Of a DNA stretch of 64,000 nt, positions 57,804 to 64,000 are shown piece after piece. The notes beneath the pieces are model-generated. The model was given only the letters and a program-made list of their open reading frames with translations, had not been told where the DNA came from and did no database searches. The stretch lies in NCBI GenBank assembly GCA_018907035.1, contig JACCIC010000005.1:3303501-3367500 (forward strand), written 5' to 3'. The translations under genes and the position numbers were made by a program. This DNA is from Sycobia sp. Sy_11. Its lineage: Eukaryota > Arthropoda > Insecta > Hymenoptera > Epichrysomallidae. Position 1 is the stretch's first letter. Each line of letters starts with the position of its first letter.

Positions 57804-58328
57804 TTTAACTCCTTGCAAATTCTCACTAAGGCCCAGGGACAAAACTTGGGTTTATTATTTGTTGAAAGCTTGTCTCGTGATCTTTTTTTTACTTTTAACT
57901 ACTCACTTCTGGAGCCCGAATACTTTTAACATGCATTGGCTAAAAGAACGGTATCGGCACAACGAGTCCGCTGAATATAAAATTTTAGACACTTTTGAAC
58001 GAAACATCGGCAAAAATATAATATTAGAAAAACTAATCTCAAAATCAAGTGATTTACTGACGCCTGGGGCAGATATTGGTTCTGTTATTTGGATAGCCTG
58101 CTGGATTTTCTGAAATATTAGGCTCTTGATTTTTTTTCCTTAAGCCGCACAGTTTTAGTTTTTTTTTCTTTAAACTCAGTAAAACCCTACAACCTGTATT
58201 GGGAAAACATTCATGAATGTATACAATTATATTATCAATCTCGATCAAACACAAAAAGAACGAATCACCTCTTCGTCGAGCGATAACAAATACTACCGAA
58301 TCGTACCACTGATTTCAACTTTAACACA

Positions 58329-58329
<1 letters not shown>

Positions 58330-58379
<50 letters not shown>
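58330..58379. repeat. (TA)n microsatellite
   Basis: Perfect array of about 25 units abutting a palindrome at 58381. Confidence 0.98.
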
Positions 58380-58380
<1 letters not shown>

Positions 58381-58382
<2 letters not shown>

Positions 58383-58409
58383 TAATGTGTAACGCCGTTA
58401 CACATTACT
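58381..58409. mobile_element. Perfect palindrome resembling hAT-type element ends
   Basis: AGTAATGTGTAACG (58381-58394) and its exact complement (58396-58409) flank a single C. Sequences of the type GTAACGCCGTTAC and ATTACTTGCC are familiar near the termini of hAT-superfamily DNA transposons and their non-autonomous derivatives. No transposase, second terminus or target duplication is visible, so this is at most a fragment or solo end. It directly follows a (TA)n array. Confidence 0.3.
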
Positions 58410-58575
58410 TGCCACCATTTCTGTAGTTAGATTCACGCATTATATGGAAAAACCAATCTGATCGATCGGACGTAGACGTTAGGAAAATATCAAGCGCGTG
58501 TCAGCGCGTATTAGGGGTTGGCCGAAGTTTGGAAAATCGATGCGTGCACAGGGCGCACATATATTATATATACAG

Positions 58576-58648
58576 GAAGTATAAAAGTGTATGTGTGCAC
58601 GCCTCGGATGAGATATGGGGAGGCCTAGTGTATGTATACCTTCACTCG
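58576..58648 (+). CDS. Candidate 73-nt exon
   Basis: A weak acceptor (ATTATATATACAG) precedes 73 nt ending CTCG|GTAAGA. With one leading base the frame is open for 24 codons and gives a mixed peptide (starts KYKSVCVHASDEIWGGLV). TATAAAAG at 58580-58587 near its 5' edge is an exact TATA consensus, so this could be a promoter rather than an exon. Unrecognised. Confidence 0.13.
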
Positions 58649-58674
58649 GTAAGACCAGAGGACGTATATGTATA

Positions 58675-58675
58675 A

Positions 58676-58726
<51 letters not shown>
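58675..58726. repeat. Compound (TA)n-(TG)n microsatellite
   Basis: A short TA run passes into about 18 perfect TG units. Confidence 0.97.
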
Positions 58727-59901
58727 CTTCTAAATCCGGTTGAGGGGGTTTACGTACATCCTACGTAGTTGATCGACGAAGCCCGATAGGTAATGGATTC
58801 GATTTTCAAACGCGTCGCTGAATCACGACTATGCAAGTAGAAAAGGTCGGGAGTGTCAAGACATCAGATTGCCAAGTTATATCTATATCTATACATATAG
58901 CACACGATTTACTGGCCGTCCAAGCAAATGGATTTTCCTCATCTATGTTCCAAACGAATAAAATCTCTTTAGCAATGATTATGATTCATGATTCTTTGAT
59001 TGTAAGTGCAAGCAATATATATATATATAATATATAACCCAACAAACTGAATCGGGAATGATTAGCGAAAGAGATTTGTGCTATATCCGCGCGATTAGCT
59101 CTAAAGTATGTTCTAAAGTAAATAGTTTGAACTCCTCTGTCAGACTAATTCCGGTATTATGCCAAGTTTATCAAAGAAGCTCCCGCGCGCTCCTTGTACG
59201 GTCCAAGTAACTCTGAACTATCCGCGCGAAAGCCTTTTCACTACGAAACGATAGAAATTCTACATGAGGATGTCCTATGAAAAAATTGCCAAAATCTCGA
59301 GGAGAATAATGAAAGTAGAGAAAGGAAACAGTGTGCAGAAAATTAGTTACATACGTAGATCGATACTCAACAACGATACAAATACTACGAGAATGATTTA
59401 TTTAATGACGGATAGGCACAAAAATCACATTCTCGCAAGGAAAGGTAGCAGAATTAAATTGTAACAGCAATTTTCAGGCTGAACGGTCAATAGTTTCTGT
59501 TTTCGTTCGTTTTTATTCTCCTTCCAAATCCCAGGTAGAAAACCAAATACTAACGCTTTGAAACGGAATTTGAAGTTTTTTACGTCAAGTTGAACGTATA
59601 TGTTTTCTGGCAAAGTGTTGCGCTGAAACAAAATTAATCCGAACAGGGATTGTTGCGACAGAAAATAATTAATCGAATCTCTCTCATTAAATTGTTCGTT
59701 CAATTTAATTAATATTTGGTTTATTTATCAGACTATTTTGTTCCGTGGACTGAAGATCAGTCGTGGCAATTAAATGTCGCCAGCTTCGAACAATTACTTA
59801 GATATACAAATTTCAATTATGTGAATTATGTTTGCCCCTTGCACTGATATATCGTATCTATTTGTTTTCGATTCACAATAGGCAGTTAGTGCTGGTCTTA
59901 C

Positions 59902-60087
59902 TCGCGGCGATAATCCGAAATGCGCCTGCCACTAACGGGAATGCGTGCTGCATTCAACTTTGTTGCCACTCGACGGACAATGAGACATTAATTTAACGAG
60001 GTTCCTTTCCAAAGGCAGAGAGAACTTACGGCCGAGCGCACGCCGGTGGAAAACTAAGAATTGCACGAGTTTATCGCAACGAGATGA
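59902..60087 (-). CDS. Candidate two-exon fragment with an 82-bp intron
   Basis: Minus-strand exon 1 is 60087-60030: acceptor GCGTATCTGTCAG, 58 nt, donor GGCC|GTAAGT. Exon 2 is 59947-59902: acceptor GAATGCAG, 46 nt, donor GCGA|GTAAGA. The intron between them is 82 bp, a typical short insect intron length. Joining the exons keeps an open frame throughout. A better acceptor 16 nt into exon 2 (CATTCCCGTTAG) is also in an open frame. The pyrimidine tract of the first exon 2 acceptor is poor. The product is not recognised. Confidence 0.18.
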
Positions 60088-60444
60088 CTGACAGATACGC
60101 CAACAGGCCGAGACGAAATAATTAATTACCCTATCCCCTGCTCCCCCCCCCCCATTATCCGTTTCGCGCTATTCGCAAACCTTGCCCGCTGCGCTCTTGC
60201 GTTCATTCGCGGATAACGACCAGAATGCGATCGTCAGCAACCCACGGAATGAACGCGCTCGAGTGGGACGCCCGTGCGAAAATTTCCGCGCGTCGATGTC
60301 GAAGGTAAATGACGGAGGTGAAGGAGGGAGTTCGATCGAAATCCCGAGTCATCGGAGCTTTTCTGAAGAGGCGGGCGACCCTTCACGTGCCCTGGCCTTT
60401 TTTTCTGCTCGCGCCCTCTTCCGCGGTGTCAGCTCGTCTATGTA

Positions 60445-60468
60445 TTTATATATTATATATATATATAC

Positions 60469-60508
<40 letters not shown>
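60445..60508. repeat. Imperfect (TA)n microsatellite
   Basis: TA array with ATTATA and CATATGTG interruptions. Confidence 0.95.
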
Positions 60509-60775
60509 GTAACACCCTCGCACGTACATCGGACACTCGAGCGCCCATCGAGCGGCGCGCGCGCGCGCGAAGTTTGCCGACCTTGACCCAGAACTTGGTC
60601 GGGGAGCGCGTGCGGGGGACAACGATGATGCACGCGCGCGCAGGGAGAGGAGAGAAATCGCCCGACGATGGATTTATTAATTCGCGCGGAAGTCCGACTG
60701 AAGGAAGATAAATCCCTTCGTTGGGACGAGGGGAAAGACATTGTTGCGCCCCCTTCCCACGGCCGCCGTGTCTCT

Positions 60776-60778
<3 letters not shown>

Positions 60779-60807
<29 letters not shown>
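60779..60807. repeat. Poly-T tract (T29)
   Basis: Longest homopolymer in the window. No attached element is visible. Confidence 0.95.
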
Positions 60808-61023
60808 GATATTTCATTAGTAGGGGATTAGTTCTGTAAGCGACGGGGGATATATAGATAAATATAGAGGATGTTTTGATTTGTGAGATTGCTTTTTTTT
60901 CGAATCAATCATCGCTCGTTTCTTTTTACGAACGTTATATACTTGTGCATCGTTCTTTTCTCTTGTGAAGGCTTCGTATATGTGAAGAAAATTTCGTAAG
61001 ACTAACTTAGGCGAAATGAATGC

Positions 61024-61025
<2 letters not shown>

Positions 61026-61067
<42 letters not shown>
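61026..61067. repeat. (TA)n microsatellite
   Basis: Perfect array of about 20 units. Confidence 0.98.
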
Positions 61068-61069
<2 letters not shown>

Positions 61070-61309
61070 TTAGATGTGTTATAAATTAGTTTTCGTGCTG
61101 TCAGGTATTGCTGTAAAACGAAATTTTATATGCATATTTTTCTTATTACATATATAAGCGCTTATACATACATCTATGAAATATCTTTAAACTAAAATTA
61201 GTAATTTTATGATCAGATTTCGACAGAAAAATATACACACAGGTGTTTTTCATGCTTGAAAAAATAAAGAAAGGGAAAAGGATGATGAAAATAAAAGTAA
61301 ACACAAATA

Positions 61310-61347
61310 ATAATAAATCATATAAAACAATAATAAAACTTTTTATT
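61310..61347 (-). terminator. Candidate polyadenylation signal, minus strand
   Basis: AATAAA on the minus strand (61347-61342) is followed within 10-35 nt by a T- and GT-rich stretch, the usual layout of a 3' processing site. Plus-strand sequence from about 61350 to 61650 is A-rich and non-repetitive, as a minus-strand 3' UTR often appears. AATAAA also occurs on the plus strand nearby, and AT-rich DNA produces such signals often. Confidence 0.25.
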
Positions 61348-61693
61348 CAAAATCATAAACATAAAATGTGTTGTACAGTAACAAAAATCGAATAAAACAT
61401 AAAATCAAAGAAGCGTAACTAAAAGTACAACGAAGCCACTCTTACATTTGATAAATACAATCATTCGCTCGAATTTCCTAGAATTCTCTAAAGGACAAAG
61501 AAATAAACAAATACGTAAAAAAATAAACTGATAGGAACAAAAAGCGCCTGATGTACGTAATGATTCCATAGACCCTTAAAAGAGATCCGACTCTCCCGAC
61601 GTTACAAGAAGATTAAGCAAGACGTAGAGCGCAGTCGTGCACACTCCACTACAATAGCCGTAGTAGAGCCTCAGTCGCCCCTTTCTTTTTCCG

Positions 61694-61698
<5 letters not shown>

Positions 61699-61753
<55 letters not shown>
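61699..61753. repeat. (CT)n microsatellite
   Basis: Perfect CT array of about 27 units. If the minus-strand 3' end near 61.34 kb is real, this lies in its transcript as (GA)n. Confidence 0.97.
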
Positions 61754-61759
<6 letters not shown>

Positions 61760-62017
61760 TTCCTCTCGCATTCCTTTTCTCGGACACGTGCACACTCTCT
61801 ATCTTACACCCTCCATGACTCTCTCTCCCTCTATCTCGGCTCGCCCTCCGCAACTCGTAAAAAAGTCATAATGTGCCCGTTCCCCGCGTGGCTCCTTGGC
61901 GCTCCTAAAAAGCTGCCTGATGTAGAGTAGGGAGGGAGGTAGGTAGGTTGGAGGGACTCCGAGGGGAAAGTCGATGCGGTAGAAAGTCGGCCACGTAGGA
62001 ACGATAAAGATAACGAG

Positions 62018-62050
62018 GCGAGCGAGCGAGCGAGCGCGCGCGCGCGCGCG
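62018..62050. repeat. (GCGA)n-(CG)n repeat
   Basis: Four GCGA units pass into alternating CG. Confidence 0.94.
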
Positions 62051-62149
62051 TCCACAAAACTCCGCGCCGCCGCCCGGTTGAATGAAATAGCGCGCGAGCG
62101 CTCGCCGACGGACAATAGGCTCGTCTTGCCAACGGTTCTATACCTCCCA

Positions 62150-62160
62150 CCCCCCCCCCC
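62150..62160. repeat. Poly-C tract (C11)
   Basis: Homopolymer of 11 C. Confidence 0.95.
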
Positions 62161-62352
62161 GCTTAGCCGCCCGCCGTCCCCGTTCCCGGGCTGCGCACAT
62201 GCACGCGGCCGTGTACAAATTTACACGGGAACGATACACGAGCCACCGCCGGCCCGGGGCACGATAACAACAACGGAGTGCGGGGACGGGCAGCGGCTAG
62301 GGGGCAGGTGGGGTGGTCGGAAGAGACCACCGACCGTGTCCCAAATCGATTC

Positions 62353-62373
62353 CTAGACACACACACACACACA

Positions 62374-62422
<49 letters not shown>

Positions 62423-62814
62423 ACATATATATAGACCACACGATTATAAAGGACGCGGGGAGGTATGTGGGACGAGACGACGGTTCCGCGGCGCGGACAT
62501 AGATTCACCCGCCCCAATCCCCCATCCGAATATTGAAAGCGCGTCTGTGTGAAATATGACCGCCTCCTGCCCCCACCCTCCCGCCGATACAACGCGCACA
62601 ACCGCCGAGAAATATCGCCCATCTCTATTCGCAACGAGTAGGCGAGATGCCTTTGATTTATGGCCCGTGCGTACGGCGGATTTGTGTTCTCGTCGCCGAA
62701 AATCGACGCGGCCGCTCCTGCGATCGCTCGCGCATCGCTGGGGATTTTTTTAGCGCCGCTCAAGATCGATCGTTCGTGCGAATATTTTCCATTTCGCGAC
62801 TCTCTGTTAATCAT
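62353..62814 (-). CDS. Hypothetical ORF, 153 aa, ending in a repeat
   Basis: Unrecognised minus-strand ORF from a true ATG. Residues 1 to about 115 are of mixed, protein-like composition and charged (starts MINRESRNGKYSHERSILSG). The remainder is encoded by the (TA)n-(AC)n array at 62357-62434 and is low complexity, so the natural C-terminus, if any, would lie earlier by splicing. Codons favour purine-first, pyrimidine-last, which is symmetrical between strands. A 68-aa plus-strand ATG ORF (62660-62866) overlaps it and is equally open. It lies 1 kb upstream of the candidate minus-strand polyadenylation site. Confidence 0.2.
62357..62434. repeat. Compound (AC)n-(TA)n microsatellite
   Basis: An AC array passes into a long TA array with a CACATA tail. 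Confidence 0.97.
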
Positions 62815-62899
62815 TAAGTGGGCTCGCGTTAAGGACCGGCATTTGCAGTTTAGTCAGTGCAATTGATGCGCAGAGGTTGGGAATTGATCAAAATTTAGC

Positions 62900-64000
62900 T
62901 GCTCGCAGCGTAAGCGTCCTGGCTATTTGGTTGTTTATTTAACTGGGTAATTTACATTATTTGTTAATCGTTCGAGATATAAATACGTGACGTGCGTGTA
63001 AACTGGTATAAAAGGTAAATTTTACCGACTAATTAAACAAAAATCAATATATGGAATATTATAATTACTAGAATGTCTTTATATTTTTATATTCAATACT
63101 AATTAAATTCTTTAACCTAATTTAATAATTTTATTATTTATAAAGGAAATTCTCAAATCTTATAATCATATTAAATCATAATTTGGTCATATACTAAAGT
63201 ATTTTGTAAATCGCGTAAATTTAACAAAAATTATGATAGACCCTCAAAAAAAAGGACTTAGAAGTGCTAAATCAATAAGCATACTCTATAATAAAATTTG
63301 GAATAACTGTAGTCATTTTGAATATATTTGCATTCGTATAATTTTTAATCATATTTCTCACGTTTTCAGATTTATTTCCTAATTTCCGGAAACAAAATAA
63401 GAATGTTACGGAATATTTTTCTCGGTGCAAAGCTTTAAAATGTTACGAGAAGAAAATTACTCGGACAAACAGATTTTTAAACTTGTGAAATTAAATGAAA
63501 TTCAAAGAAATTTTAAATTGCGACATTTATAACCAAGAATTACTTTACCAAATCCATTTATACAAATATAGCCGCGAAAGCTTTTAACTTCCTTATCTTA
63601 GCAGTGTATCTATTCGCACTCTAAAATTAATAGCAAATCGAAAATTAACGCTTTCGCCTGTATTTTGCATGATCATTGATAAAAAAATTAATACGTAAAA
63701 ACTTAGATAAATTGGTAGGTTGTAAAATTTTTGATTTTATTTCAAACGCATGAAAAAATATAACAAAAATTTTTATTTACAATAACGATACTAATGTTAA
63801 TATCCGAAACGTTGGTTTCTCTTTTTATACAACGGATCGCAATGTCGAATTTTTAAAAATAAATTCAAAAAACAATTACAGTTGCATTAATAGAGCACAA
63901 ATTATTTATCAAATCACCACAAATTTTCGATCGATCTTTACAATCTGCGACCCTTATCAATTATCTATAAAAGTATTCTAGGTAACATTGAATTTTAGCT
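62900..64000. other. AT-rich stretch, no gene seen
   Basis: No coding, RNA or element signal was supported to the end of the window. Confidence 0.55.

Noticed and set aside
60779..60807. T29 run as the tail of a minus-strand retroposon
   Set aside because: No ORF, no target-site duplication and no repeat-family similarity could be seen next to it; simple slippage explains it.
1..64000. CRISPR array, operon or phage-like content
   Set aside because: Repeats are simple microsatellites without spacer structure, and no prokaryotic gene organisation is present.

Overview
Origin. This looks like nuclear DNA from an insect, most likely a hymenopteran such as an ant, wasp or bee; that assignment is inference. 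The window is a fine mosaic of AT-rich stretches and CpG-rich, GC-rich islands. CpG is common even in apparently non-coding DNA. Dinucleotide microsatellites are extremely dense: more than twenty long (TA)n arrays, more than twenty (CT)n/(GA)n arrays, and several (AC)n/(GT)n arrays, with poly-A/T and poly-C/G runs. Nothing is organised like a prokaryote: there are no operons, no Shine-Dalgarno sites and no dense long ORFs.

Genes. I could not recognise any protein family, tRNA, rRNA, known microRNA or autonomous transposon. The longest ORFs fall into two kinds. Some exist mainly because (CT)n and (GA)n have no stop codon in any frame and read as Leu-Ser or Arg-Glu. Others are unfamiliar open frames of roughly 45-220 codons. 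The best stand-alone ORFs are at 18501-19001 (+, 166 aa, Lys/Arg-rich), 5318-5773 (+, 151 aa, signal-peptide-like N-terminus), 25917-26351 (+, 144 aa), 29699-30352 (-, 217 aa), 49349-49486 (+, 45 aa behind a good splice acceptor) and 62353-62814 (-). Several short blocks have the structure acceptor / open frame / donor, on both strands. In 64 kb many such blocks are expected by chance, so all have low confidence. The simplest reading is a large intron or intergenic region, perhaps with small or rapidly evolving exons. A possible minus-strand 3' end lies near 61.34 kb.

Layout. 1-0.9 kb GC-rich with a GT array; 0.95-2.2 kb AT-rich; 2.5-3.6 kb repeat-rich with three TA arrays; 3.7-4.3 kb balanced, with candidate exons on both strands; 4.7-5.8 kb mixed, with the 151-aa ORF; 5.8-6.6 kb AT-rich; 6.6-8.5 kb GC-rich; 8.9-9.9 kb AT-rich; 10-11.4 kb GC-rich with compound repeats; 12-12.7 kb GC-rich ORF; 12.7-14.4 kb AT-rich; 14.4-17 kb GC-rich with GA/CT arrays; 17-20 kb AT-rich with the 166-aa ORF; 20.1-22.9 kb GC-rich; 23-25.3 kb AT-rich; 25.4-26.3 kb GC-rich to mixed; 26.4-27 kb AT-rich; 27.2-27.5 kb G-rich; 28.4-29 kb AT-rich; 29-30.8 kb GC-rich to mixed; 30.8-32.9 kb mixed; 33.7-34.4 kb GC-rich; 34.4-35.6 kb AT-rich; 35.7-36.7 kb balanced; 36.7-37.5 kb AT-rich; 37.5-38.7 kb GC-rich; 38.7-39.7 kb AT-rich; 39.8-41.6 kb GC-rich; 41.9-43.3 kb AT-rich; 43.3-46.9 kb GC-rich with AT-rich gaps; 47-47.9 kb AT-rich; 48-49.5 kb mixed; 50.3-51.3 kb AT-rich; 51.4-51.9 kb GC-rich; 52-52.7 kb AT-rich; 52.8-54 kb GC-rich; 54-56.4 kb mostly AT-rich; 56.4-57.1 kb very GC-rich; 57.2-59.9 kb AT-rich with two palindromes; 60-62.9 kb GC-rich islands; 62.9-64 kb AT-rich.

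How it works together. No pathway can be inferred. The clearest content is repeat architecture, G-quadruplex and Z-DNA-prone tracts, two palindromic structures (one resembling hAT-type element ends), a doubled palindromic motif, and a set of testable candidate exons.
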